DNA of 64,000 bases from Muricauda sp. MAR_2010_75 (GTDB taxonomy: Bacteria > Bacteroidota > Bacteroidia > Flavobacteriales > Flavobacteriaceae). Below the pieces are notes generated by a model. That model was not told where the DNA came from, ran no database searches, and saw only the letters and a program-made list of their open reading frames with translations. The stretch is taken from contig NZ_JQNJ01000001.1 in the NCBI RefSeq assembly GCF_000745185.1, positions 186,001 through 250,000 on the forward strand, written 5' to 3'. Each line of letters begins with the position of its first letter. Positions within the stretch are counted from its first letter, which is position 1. This document shows, piece after piece, positions 9,708-17,581 of this stretch. The translations under genes were made by a program, and so were the position numbers.

Positions 9708-10367
9708 ATGATACCGATGAAAAAAATCGTTTCCATGATGTTGTTTTTGACCGTTGCCTTGGTTTCGGCCCAGAAAAACATTTATGAGAACAGAAAGTTT
9801 GATGAACTAACGGAGGACCATCAAGTACTGGCCATTATGCCCTTTATTGCTCATCTGGAACTAAAAGAGGTGGTAGACCGCAACGAACTGAAAGTGTTGG
9901 CGGAACGCGAAGGGTACGCGGTACAGAATGCACTGGAAACTTATTTTTCCAAACGGAAGGAACGCAAAAAGTTTAATGTGGACTTTCAGAATATCTTGAA
10001 CACCAACGCCATTCTAGCGCAAAATGACATTGATTATGACAATATTGATATTCACACCACCCAAGAACTCTGCAAGATTCTGGATGTGGACGGAATCATC
10101 AGCGGGAACCTCAACCTGAACATTCTACTTTCCGAAGGAGTTCCTACCGACTTCAATCTTTTGGATTATTTCAGCGGTGATGCCAACTATGGACGAATCG
10201 GGGTGAAAATCAGTGATGGGGAAACGGGAAAATTGCTTTGGAAGTACGAAAACGAAATCTCCAAAAAGACAGGAAAGAACACCACAGAACTCATCGATAA
10301 AATGATGAAGACCGCTTCTCGTAAGTTTCCCTACGACAAAGAAAAGAAACGAAGGAACAAAAACTGA
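9708..10367 (+). CDS. secreted protein of unknown function in TonB-receptor operon
   Basis: A 219-residue protein with a cleavable signal peptide (KKIVSMMLFLTVALVSAQ). The ATG at 9708 follows the receptor stop directly; a second ATG at 9717 gives a more typical signal start. The body (VLAIMPFIAHLELK, then DVDGIISGNLNLNILLS, then GETGKLLWKYE) has the alternating pattern seen in CsgG/GNA1162-like periplasmic proteins that build outer-membrane assemblies, but I cannot place it firmly. The tail is very basic (KEKKRRNKN). The stop codon is immediately next to that of the opposing cysteine desulfurase. Confidence 0.8.
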   Translation: MIPMKKIVSMMLFLTVALVSAQKNIYENRKFDELTEDHQVLAIMPFIAHLELKEVVDRNELKVLAEREGYAVQNALETYFSKRKERKKFNVDFQNILNTNAILAQNDIDYDNIDIHTTQELCKILDVDGIISGNLNLNILLSEGVPTDFNLLDYFSGDANYGRIGVKISDGETGKLLWKYENEISKKTGKNTTELIDKMMKTASRKFPYDKEKKRRNKN

Positions 10368-11516
10368 TCAGCTCTCTGCAAATTCCTTGAGTACCTGAAC
10401 CGTATAATCCAATTCATCCTTGGTATTGTACATGGAAAACGAAAAACGCAAGGAAGGTTTTTCCAATTCCTTGTCCGAAAGGATTTCTGTAAGCACATGC
10501 GAGCCCAGATTACTCCCGGATTGACAAGCACTTCCTTTGGAACAGGCTATCCCTTTCATATCCAAATGGAACAGCAGCATCAACCCTTTCTGTTTATCAA
10601 AGGGCAATCGCACATTCACCAATGTATAGGTGCTTTTTTCCAAATCTGCAGACAAACCATTAAAAATAGCGTCTGGGATTTCATGTTTTACCTTATCGAT
10701 AAAATACTGTTTCAGTTCTTTTACGGTTTTGGTCTCTTCCTCCAAACGCTCGTATGCTTTCACGAAAGCTTCTTCCAACCCCACTATATTATGGAAGGCC
10801 TCCGTACCTGCTCTATAACCACGTTCTTGCGACCCTCCAAAAATTAGGGGCTTTAATCCAGAGTTTTTACGGATAAACGCAAAGCCAATGCCTTTTGGTC
10901 CATGGAATTTATGGGCGGCCGCGGTCATAAAATCAATGGGGACGCCTTGCACATCCCAAGGGTAATGCCCAATGGATTGTACGGTATCTGAATGAAAAAG
11001 CGCTCCGTGTTCCCGGCACAGTTTTCCAATGGACTCAATATCAGTGATGTTTCCAATCTCGTTGTTCACGTGCATTAAACTGACCAACTTTTTGGAGTCA
11101 TCCTGGATCAATAAGGCTTCCAAATGATCTAATTTAGGATTGCCGTTTTCATCCAAATCAACATATTTTACGGAAATACCATATTCTTTTTCCAATTCTT
11201 CCGCGGTATGCAGCACGGCATGGTGTTCAATTTTGGAAGTTATCAGCGTTTTCACCCCAAGATCACGGACAGCACAACGTAAAATCATATTATCCGCCTC
11301 TGTTCCGCCAGAAGTGAAAATAATTTCCGACGGTTGCGCATTCAAGGTTTTGGCTATTGTTTTTCGTGCTTTTTCAACAGCAGTCTTTGCCGATCTTCCA
11401 AAGCTGTGGGTAGACGATGGATTTCCGTAGTATACGGCCAAGGCTTCTTGCATTTTTGCAATGACCTCATCCCTCACCTGGGTTGTCGCCGCATTATCCA
11501 AATACACTTTTTGCAT
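10368..11516 (-). CDS. cysteine desulfurase (IscS/NifS class V aminotransferase)
   Basis: PLP enzyme that takes sulfur from cysteine for Fe-S clusters and thiolated cofactors. The 382 residues match family length. Visible features: N-terminal VYLDNAATTQV, the PLP lysine in TAAAHKFHGPKGIGF (about 205), and the persulfide cysteine in CSKGSACQSGSNLGS (about 330). The SSACQSG-type loop and length favour the IscS/NifS group over SufS. No isc or suf partner genes are adjacent, so its role is probably general sulfur transfer. Confidence 0.95.
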   Translation of the reverse strand: MQKVYLDNAATTQVRDEVIAKMQEALAVYYGNPSSTHSFGRSAKTAVEKARKTIAKTLNAQPSEIIFTSGGTEADNMILRCAVRDLGVKTLITSKIEHHAVLHTAEELEKEYGISVKYVDLDENGNPKLDHLEALLIQDDSKKLVSLMHVNNEIGNITDIESIGKLCREHGALFHSDTVQSIGHYPWDVQGVPIDFMTAAAHKFHGPKGIGFAFIRKNSGLKPLIFGGSQERGYRAGTEAFHNIVGLEEAFVKAYERLEEETKTVKELKQYFIDKVKHEIPDAIFNGLSADLEKSTYTLVNVRLPFDKQKGLMLLFHLDMKGIACSKGSACQSGSNLGSHVLTEILSDKELEKPSLRFSFSMYNTKDELDYTVQVLKEFAES

Positions 11517-11589
11517 GGACTTGAGTAGTTTTTTGAGCCCTCAAAAATACAGGAAATAAAGTTAATTTCTTTTAAAGTATTCCGAAGGA

Positions 11590-11622
11590 TTGGGGTATTA
11601 AAATGGAATTGCTTTAAATTTG
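11590..11622 (+). promoter_or_regulatory. promoter with probable leaderless start for 11627 lipoprotein
   Basis: A TTG at 11590-11592 and a perfect TAnnTTTG box (TAAATTTG) at 11615-11622 are 22 bases apart, within the range reported for Bacteroidota sigma-A promoters. Only four bases separate the box from the ATG at 11627, so transcription should begin at or beside the start codon. Confidence 0.6.
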
Positions 11623-11626
11623 GTGC

Positions 11627-12145
11627 ATGGGAAAATATTTCTTTTTGGTCCTCTACATGGGGATGTTCCTTTCTTGTAGTGATGGTGATCTACAGATTGA
11701 GACCATAGATTTTGATAGTGTTGCCATTCAGTATTGCACTGCACCGATACGAAACACCAAGAACATCATGTTCAAGATCAATGACGATGAGGCCTTGATC
11801 TTGGAACTCCAGAGCGGTGTGTTGAACAAAGGTGTTGTGGGAGAAACCGTAACCACTGAAAGTGCTATCCCCAATCAATCCCAGGTTACGTATCGTATCT
11901 TTTCTGATGGTGTCACCAAAAATTATTTTTGCGACGATATCCCCACCACTGAACCTACGGTTGTGGAAGAAATCGAGGCCCAGGACGGCACCGTGACCGT
12001 TGAAACAACCGCAAACGAAGACAATACGGAGTTTGTACACACCATACGTTTGAGCGGTATTTCTTTTGTTACCGGCACCGATGAACGAATTACCGACCTT
12101 ACCATCAATGAGTTTGGAGAGGTTACCACTGCCGTTCCCCAGTAA
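11627..12145 (+). CDS. lipoprotein of unknown function
   Basis: A 172-residue protein with a lipoprotein signal: MGKYFFLVLYMGMFLSC, the cysteine being residue 17. The residues after it (SDGD) are acidic, like the lipoprotein export signals that send Bacteroidota lipoproteins to the cell surface, so surface display is possible (inference from the motif). The remainder is predicted beta-rich and acidic, with repeated Thr/Val segments. No known domain recognised. It stands alone, with a convergent Smr gene 5 bases beyond its stop. Confidence 0.8.
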   Translation: MGKYFFLVLYMGMFLSCSDGDLQIETIDFDSVAIQYCTAPIRNTKNIMFKINDDEALILELQSGVLNKGVVGETVTTESAIPNQSQVTYRIFSDGVTKNYFCDDIPTTEPTVVEEIEAQDGTVTVETTANEDNTEFVHTIRLSGISFVTGTDERITDLTINEFGEVTTAVPQ

Positions 12146-12150
12146 CTACC

Positions 12151-12693
12151 TCAGTTGTTTTGAAAAATATAGACCTCCGTGGCACCCAACCCATATTTTT
12201 GGTATTCGGCATCATAATACTTTAGGTTGTCGTACTTTTTGAAAAGGTAATAGAGTTCTTCTTTTAGGATACCTTCTCCCACCCCATGGATAAAAACCAC
12301 TTTTTGAATTCGTTTTTCAATGGCAAAGTCCAATTGTCGTTTTGCGGTTTCCATCTGAATATTGAGAATATCAAAATTACTGAGTCCCTTGCTGGATTTC
12401 ACCAATTGGTGAATATGTAGGTCCACCTCCATTTTGGGGGCGTTCCGTTCTTTGGGTTTAATGCTTGAAGTTTTCCTTTTCTTGGGCTGTTCCTTCTCTT
12501 TTTTAACTTGAACCACTTCGAAATTGGAGACTTTAATGCCTCTTTCAACTTTCACCAGTTCCTTGAGCTGATATTTTAAGGGAAAGCCCTCGGAAGTCAT
12601 CAAAGTGACTACATCACCCTCAATGGATTCCACCCGTCCTGAAATGGCCTCATCCAATACCTCAACCTTATCCCCTACAGCAATCCTGCTCAT
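12151..12693 (-). CDS. DUF2027/Smr domain protein
   Basis: A 180-residue protein with a beta-rich N-terminal DUF2027-like part (VGDKVEVLDEAISGRVESI, about 5-60), a lysine-rich linker (about 70-85), and a C-terminal Smr domain with the nucleic-acid motif FIHGVGEGILK (about 140-150). Smr domains in MutS2-related proteins bind or nick branched DNA and act in ribosome rescue. No MutS2 core is present, so this is a stand-alone Smr protein. Its exact role is unknown. Confidence 0.85.
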   Translation of the reverse strand: MSRIAVGDKVEVLDEAISGRVESIEGDVVTLMTSEGFPLKYQLKELVKVERGIKVSNFEVVQVKKEKEQPKKRKTSSIKPKERNAPKMEVDLHIHQLVKSSKGLSNFDILNIQMETAKRQLDFAIEKRIQKVVFIHGVGEGILKEELYYLFKKYDNLKYYDAEYQKYGLGATEVYIFQNN

Positions 12694-12769
12694 AAATCCC
12701 AGCTAAAAAAATCTTGAAAAGTTAATCCCATAAGCAAAAATAATAGTATTTTTCTTGACAGTTACAGTG

Positions 12770-13087
12770 ATGATGTACCTACAACCAACCATTTATTTAA
12801 TCAGCCTAAAGGAGTATATGCTGCCCTGTCTCAACAAAAAATTGTTTGGGGTGGAGTGTCCCGGTTGTGGTATGCAACGCTCGGTACAATTGCTTTTTCA
12901 GGGTGATTTTGTGGAAGCATTCAAAATGTACCCTGCCATTTATCCCATTATTTTATTATTGGCCTTTTTAGTTTCCACCCTATTTATAAAATTCAAATTT
13001 GCAGACCAAATAAAGTTAATCTTAATGCTTACTACGGCTGGCGCCATATTGGTAAGCTACTTGATAAAAATGAATATCCTTTTTTAA
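12770..13087 (+). CDS. DUF2752 membrane protein (first copy)
   Basis: A 105-residue protein from the ATG at 12770; a TTG at 12755 is a weaker alternative. The DUF2752 signature FGVECPGCGMQRS (about 24-36) is followed by two hydrophobic helices (AIYPIILLLAFLVSTLFI and ILMLTTAGAILVSYLI). The Cys-x-x-Cys-Gly pair could bind metal or form a disulfide, but DUF2752 has no known function. It is first in a run of four small membrane-protein genes on this strand (12770-14231), the last of which is a second DUF2752. Confidence 0.85.
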   Translation: MMYLQPTIYLISLKEYMLPCLNKKLFGVECPGCGMQRSVQLLFQGDFVEAFKMYPAIYPIILLLAFLVSTLFIKFKFADQIKLILMLTTAGAILVSYLIKMNILF

Positions 13088-13103
13088 CCAAAAAAATAAA
13101 ATT

Positions 13104-13436
13104 ATGGAACGACAAAAACTCCCTAATGCAACGCTGATTCTAATATTTGGTATTGTTTCCATTGTAACCTGCTGTTGTTATGGTATCCTTGGGCTCATAT
13201 TCGGTATAATCGCTTTGGTTTTGGCCAACCAAGCCCTAAAACTTTACGCAGCTAACCCAGAAATGTATGATGGTGTACAAAATGTGAAGACCGGTAGAAT
13301 ATTGGCCATTATCGGAATAGTCCTTAATCTCCTGTTTGTGGCGTACATTGTTTGGATCTATTCAACGTTTGGGTGGGATACCATGCAAGACCCGGACGCT
13401 CTTCGTGAAGCAATGGAAGATTTATTTGGGCAATAA
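13104..13436 (+). CDS. CCC-motif membrane protein
   Basis: A 110-residue membrane protein with two hairpin-like hydrophobic regions: ILIFGIVSIVTCCCYGILGLIFGIIALVLA (roughly residues 10-40) with three consecutive cysteines, and ILAIIGIVLNLLFVAYIVW (about 71-90). This matches the Bacteroidota family called CCC-motif membrane protein, which is distantly like TM2/DUF4190 proteins. No function is established. The intervening soluble segment contains LKLYAANPEMYDG. It lies 16 bases after the first DUF2752 gene. Confidence 0.85.
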   Translation: MERQKLPNATLILIFGIVSIVTCCCYGILGLIFGIIALVLANQALKLYAANPEMYDGVQNVKTGRILAIIGIVLNLLFVAYIVWIYSTFGWDTMQDPDALREAMEDLFGQ

Positions 13437-13564
13437 TTGATTCATTTCTGTGTTAATCACTTGCTTGACGGACCTACTTGGTTACGGCCGGAAAGGAAAA
13501 CTTTGCTGAATCCAGGAGAAAATTGAATTCACTTTTAAAACAACACCAATAATCACAACAACCA

Positions 13565-13849
13565 ATGGAAAACAACCAAAACATGCCGCCAAAGCCAAAC
13601 AATTATATGGTTTTGGCCATTTTAAGCACTATTTTTTGCTGTATCGCAACCGGAATTGCAAGTATTATTTATGCATCCAAAGTAAATGAGCATTATGCAA
13701 GGGGTGAGTACGCAGAAGCAGAGAGTGCATCAAAAAACGCCAAGATGTGGGCTCTTATCGGCTTAGCTGCAGCTGCACTGATATGGATCGTCTATTTTGC
13801 CATCTTTGGCTTTGCACTCTTAGGTGGTCTTGCAAATGCCAACTATTAG
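13565..13849 (+). CDS. CD225/dispanin family membrane protein
   Basis: A 94-residue protein with the CD225/dispanin layout: a polar Pro-rich N-terminus (ENNQNMPPKPNNYMV), a first membrane segment with a cysteine pair (LAILSTIFCCIATGIASIIYASKV), a short basic/acidic loop with ASKNAKMW, and a second membrane helix (WALIGLAAAALIWIVYFAIFGFALL). Eukaryotic members include IFITM antiviral proteins; bacterial ones are uncharacterised. It overlaps the next gene by 14 bases, so the two are probably translationally coupled. Confidence 0.85.
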   Translation: MENNQNMPPKPNNYMVLAILSTIFCCIATGIASIIYASKVNEHYARGEYAEAESASKNAKMWALIGLAAAALIWIVYFAIFGFALLGGLANANY

Positions 13850-14231
13850 AAAATCGGTATTACTCATAGGTTTGGGAGTATTGTCAGTTTTGGCAATACT
13901 CCTTTACTTTTCCTTCAATCCTGAGAAGGGATTGTTTTTTCCAAAATGCCCTTCCTATCAATATTTAGGAATTTATTGTTCGGGTTGTGGAAGCCAAAGG
14001 GCCATACACGATTTGCTCCACTTACGTATTGGGGATGCCTTAAGCCATAATATGCTTTTGCTACCTGCCCTATTTGTGCTTGCACAGCATGGTCTTGTAA
14101 AGGCTAGGGTGCTTAAAACCAAAAGTTTTTTGAATTACAGATATGCACCCATCATTGTATTGATCATGGTGCTGCTCTTCATGTTCCTTCGGAATCTTAC
14201 CATATATCCGTTTGCGTATTTGGCTCCTTAA
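13836..14231 (+). CDS. DUF2752 membrane protein (second copy)
   Basis: A 131-residue protein taken from the ATG at 13836; a GTG at 13824 is the alternative. It has a hydrophobic N-terminal helix (VLLIGLGVLSVLAILLYF), the DUF2752 signature YCSGCGSQRAIHDLLH (about residues 46-61), then two helices (LLLPALFVLAQHGL and YAPIIVLIMVLLFMFL). It resembles the gene at 12770 in the Cys motif but not in detail, so the two are diverged paralogues. It overlaps the CD225 gene upstream by 14 bases and converges on recQ with a 4-base overlap. Confidence 0.88.
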   Translation: MPTIRKSVLLIGLGVLSVLAILLYFSFNPEKGLFFPKCPSYQYLGIYCSGCGSQRAIHDLLHLRIGDALSHNMLLLPALFVLAQHGLVKARVLKTKSFLNYRYAPIIVLIMVLLFMFLRNLTIYPFAYLAP

Positions 14232-16444
14232 TTGGCCACTTCACTGATGAATTTTAAGCGGTATAGCCTGAGTTCTTCGTCCTCGTAATCGCCTTCAAAC
14301 TCTTCAACGGCATCTGAAATTGAATCGGTGTCTGCTTCCAAAAAATAGTCGTGGATTTCCTCTTGTTGGTCCTCATCCAAAATTTCATCGATCCAATAGC
14401 CTATATTGAGTTTTGTGCCACTGAACACAATCTGTTCCATTTCTTTGATGAGTTCGGGCAGTTCCAGTCCTTTTGCCGAAGCGATGTCATCCAAGGGCAA
14501 TTTTCGATCCACGCTTTGGATCACGTACAATTTCAGTGCTGAATTGGCCCCGGTACTCTTAACCACAAGGTCATCCGGACGGATGATATCATTTTCATCC
14601 ACATACTTTGCAATGAGGCTTATAAAGGGTTTTCCATATTTTTTGGCCTTGCCTTCCCCAACACCCTGAATGTTGAGCAATTCATCCATGGTAATGGGAT
14701 ATTTAAGGGACATATCCTCCAACGAAGGGTCTTGAAACACGACAAAAGGTGGCACCTCCATTTTTTGCGCTTCTCTTTTGCGCAGGTCTTTGAGCAATTT
14801 GAGCAAGTTTTCGTCTGCCACTGCCCCGCCAGACTTGCCTGCGGTTACCACAGCGTCGTTGCCTTCTTCATTGTACTGGTGATCCTTCGTCATCTGGAAA
14901 GATTCTGGTTTATTGAGGAAGTCCCCTCCAGCTTTGGTCAAGTGCAAAATGCCATATCGTTCAATCTCCTTTTTCAGTAACCCAGCCACCAACACCTGTC
15001 TGGTCAGGGCCATCCAGTACATTTTATCCTTATCGGCGCCAATACCAAAAAATTCCTTTTCATCGGTTTTATGGGACGATATCATGGCATTGGTCTTGCC
15101 TACCAATATACGCACAACTTCTTTGGTCTTGAATTTTTCATTGGTATCGCGCACCACACTGAGGAGTTTCACCACCTCGTCCTTGGCCTCTTCTTTGGGC
15201 TTGGGATTTCGGGCATTATCATCCATATCCGCACCTTCGCCATTGACTTCGTCAAATTCTTCCCCAAAATAATGGAGAATGAATTTTCTTCGGGATATGG
15301 AAGTTTCGGCATACGCCACAATTTCCTGCAACAGTGCATTTCCAATTTCTTGTTCGGCCACAGGTTTACCGGACATGAACTTTTCAAGCTTTTCCACATC
15401 TTTATAGGCATAGAAGGCCAAACAATGTCCCTCACCACCGTCTCTTCCAGCGCGACCTGTTTCTTGATAATAGCTTTCGATACTTTTGGGAATATCATGA
15501 TGGATGACAAAGCGAACATCGGGTTTATCAATACCCATTCCAAATGCAATGGTTGCAACCACTACATCCACTTCCTCCATCAAGAACATGTCCTGATATT
15601 TTGATCGGGTCTTGGCATCGAACCCGGCATGGTACGGCACCGCACTGACCCCATTGACCTGAAGTACCTGGGCCAATTCCTCTACCCGCTTACGGCTTAA
15701 ACAATAAATGATCCCTGATTTACCTTGGTTTTGCTTTACAAACCGGATAATATCTGCATCAACATTTTGTGTTTTGGGTCGAACCTCGTAAAACAAATTG
15801 GGCCTGTTGAAGGACGCCTTAAACACCTTGGCATCCGTCATTCCCAAGTTCTTGATGATATCTTCCTGCACTTTTGGGGTCGCCGTAGCCGTTAGGCCAA
15901 TAATGGGAATGTCATCACCCAGCCTGTTGATAATTCCTTTAAGGTTTCGGTATTCCGGCCTAAAATCATGTCCCCATTCCGAGATACAGTGCGCTTCGTC
16001 CACAGCTACAAAGGAAAGCGTCACATTCCGTAAAAACTCCACATTCTCTTCTTTGGTGAGGGATTCAGGTGCCACATACAACAGTTTTGTGACACCATTG
16101 GAGACATCTTCCTTTACCTGTTTAATCTCAGTCTTGGTAAGGGAAGAATTCAACACATGGGCAATCCCTGTCTGTTCGGATATGCCCCGAATGGCATCCA
16201 CCTGGTTTTTCATCAAAGCGATCAAAGGTGAGACCACGATGGCCGTACCTTCCTTCATAATGGCCGGGAGTTGGTAGCAAAGTGATTTTCCACCTCCCGT
16301 GGGCATTATCACAAATGTATCTTTATTTTCAAGAATGTTCTGTATTACTTTTTCCTGTAGCCCTTTAAACTTTGAGAAACCAAAATATTTTTTCAGGGAA
16401 GCGTGTAAGTCAGTATCCGTTAGGCTCATTTCCGCATTTTTCAA
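14228..16444 (-). CDS. recQ: ATP-dependent DNA helicase RecQ, zinc cysteines lost
   Basis: 3'-5' helicase for recombination and fork repair; 738 residues, longer than the roughly 610 of E. coli. Walker A is MPTGGGKS (about 48-55), DEAH is at 149-152, motif VI is QETGRAGRDG (about 328-337), and an HRDC-like helix-hairpin region lies near 530-570. Aligned by eye with E. coli RecQ, the four zinc-binding cysteines of the RQC domain become S384, N401, G404 and M407, so no zinc site is possible. Extra acidic C-terminal sequence (about 680-738) ends the protein. M6 is an alternative start. Confidence 0.96.
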   Translation of the reverse strand: MKNAEMSLTDTDLHASLKKYFGFSKFKGLQEKVIQNILENKDTFVIMPTGGGKSLCYQLPAIMKEGTAIVVSPLIALMKNQVDAIRGISEQTGIAHVLNSSLTKTEIKQVKEDVSNGVTKLLYVAPESLTKEENVEFLRNVTLSFVAVDEAHCISEWGHDFRPEYRNLKGIINRLGDDIPIIGLTATATPKVQEDIIKNLGMTDAKVFKASFNRPNLFYEVRPKTQNVDADIIRFVKQNQGKSGIIYCLSRKRVEELAQVLQVNGVSAVPYHAGFDAKTRSKYQDMFLMEEVDVVVATIAFGMGIDKPDVRFVIHHDIPKSIESYYQETGRAGRDGGEGHCLAFYAYKDVEKLEKFMSGKPVAEQEIGNALLQEIVAYAETSISRRKFILHYFGEEFDEVNGEGADMDDNARNPKPKEEAKDEVVKLLSVVRDTNEKFKTKEVVRILVGKTNAMISSHKTDEKEFFGIGADKDKMYWMALTRQVLVAGLLKKEIERYGILHLTKAGGDFLNKPESFQMTKDHQYNEEGNDAVVTAGKSGGAVADENLLKLLKDLRKREAQKMEVPPFVVFQDPSLEDMSLKYPITMDELLNIQGVGEGKAKKYGKPFISLIAKYVDENDIIRPDDLVVKSTGANSALKLYVIQSVDRKLPLDDIASAKGLELPELIKEMEQIVFSGTKLNIGYWIDEILDEDQQEEIHDYFLEADTDSISDAVEEFEGDYEDEELRLYRLKFISEVAN

Positions 16445-16550
16445 TTTATTGCAAGCAACCTAAAAAAGGTGTTGAAGCTTTTATTTTTCACATCGAACAA
16501 AAGTAGGAAGTATTCTATCTTCCATAATGGTACATAAAAGATAGTTTGAT

Positions 16551-16558
16551 TAGTTTTG
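16551..16558 (+). promoter_or_regulatory. -7 box upstream of kdsD
   Basis: TAGTTTTG matches the Bacteroidota -7 consensus TAnnTTTG in the recQ-kdsD divergent gap, 57 bases before the TTG start. No clear TTTG -33 element stands at the expected distance, so the call is weak. Confidence 0.35.
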
Positions 16559-16615
16559 TAATCTTAAATATAACACATTCTTTTAGGAATACAATTAGAT
16601 AATCTTAATATTACC

Positions 16616-17581
16616 TTGAACGACGCTAAGTCTATTTTATCCATCGCCAAAAGAACCCTTGAGACAGAGAGCAAGGCTATCTTTAACTTGATTGACCAAC
16701 TTGATGACCAATTTGCCCATGCGGTACAATATATATTGAAATCCAAGGGACGGGTTGTGGTCTCGGGCGTTGGCAAAAGTGCCATTGTGGCTTCCAAAAT
16801 TGTGGCAACACTCAATTCCACGGGTACCCCAGCCTCTTTTATGCATGCTGCGGACGCCATTCATGGCGATTTGGGAACCATTCAGGAAAACGATGTGGTG
16901 GTTTGCCTCTCCAAAAGCGGTAACACTCCGGAGATCAAAGCTTTGCTTCCACTCATAAAAATTGCCAAGAACAAATTAATAGGCATAACCGGAAACATGG
17001 ATTCCATTTTGGCCAAGCAGGCCGATTTTGTCTTGAGCACCTACGTGGAAAAAGAGGCCTGCCCCAACAATTTGGCCCCTACCACCAGTACTTCGGCACA
17101 AATGGCCATGGGCGATGCGCTTGCCATTTGCCTTTTGGAGTTGCGAGGGTTTAGCAGTTCGGATTTTGCCAAATACCATCCTGGTGGAGCATTGGGCAAA
17201 AAACTATATTTGCGGGTGGCAGACATTGTGGTAAACAATCAGAAACCACAGGTCGACATCAATTCAAGTGTAAAAGAGGTGATTGTGGAGATTTCTGAAA
17301 AAATGCTGGGGGTGACCGCTGTGATGAAGGAAGGAAAGGTTGTCGGTGTGGTTACTGATGGGGACATCCGTAGGATGCTGAGCAAGTATGATAATATTAG
17401 CGGATTGACGGCACAGGACATCATGACCTCCAATCCAAAAACAGTAGAGGTGGATACCTTGGCAGTAAAAGCGTTGAAAATGCTCCAAGAAAGTGGAATT
17501 TCCCAACTTCTGGCCTTTGAAAATGGCGATTACGCCGGTGTGGTCCATATCCATAACCTTATAAACGAGGGAATCCTATAA
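16616..17581 (+). CDS. kdsD: arabinose-5-phosphate isomerase (KpsF/GutQ family)
   Basis: Converts ribulose-5-phosphate to arabinose-5-phosphate, the first step to Kdo for lipopolysaccharide. The 321 residues match family size. An SIS domain (about 30-165) holds SGVGKSAIVASKIVATL and the conserved SFMHAADAIHGDLG; two CBS domains follow (about 200-320). No ATG exists in frame downstream of the stop at 16571 that would keep the N-terminus, so the TTG at 16616 is used. It overlaps tatC by one base (TAATG), forming an operon. Confidence 0.95.
   Translation: MNDAKSILSIAKRTLETESKAIFNLIDQLDDQFAHAVQYILKSKGRVVVSGVGKSAIVASKIVATLNSTGTPASFMHAADAIHGDLGTIQENDVVVCLSKSGNTPEIKALLPLIKIAKNKLIGITGNMDSILAKQADFVLSTYVEKEACPNNLAPTTSTSAQMAMGDALAICLLELRGFSSSDFAKYHPGGALGKKLYLRVADIVVNNQKPQVDINSSVKEVIVEISEKMLGVTAVMKEGKVVGVVTDGDIRRMLSKYDNISGLTAQDIMTSNPKTVEVDTLAVKALKMLQESGISQLLAFENGDYAGVVHIHNLINEGIL

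Noticed and set aside
12755..12769. TTG start giving a five-residue longer DUF2752 protein
   Set aside because: The ATG at 12770 is in frame and better placed; the extra residues add no family feature.
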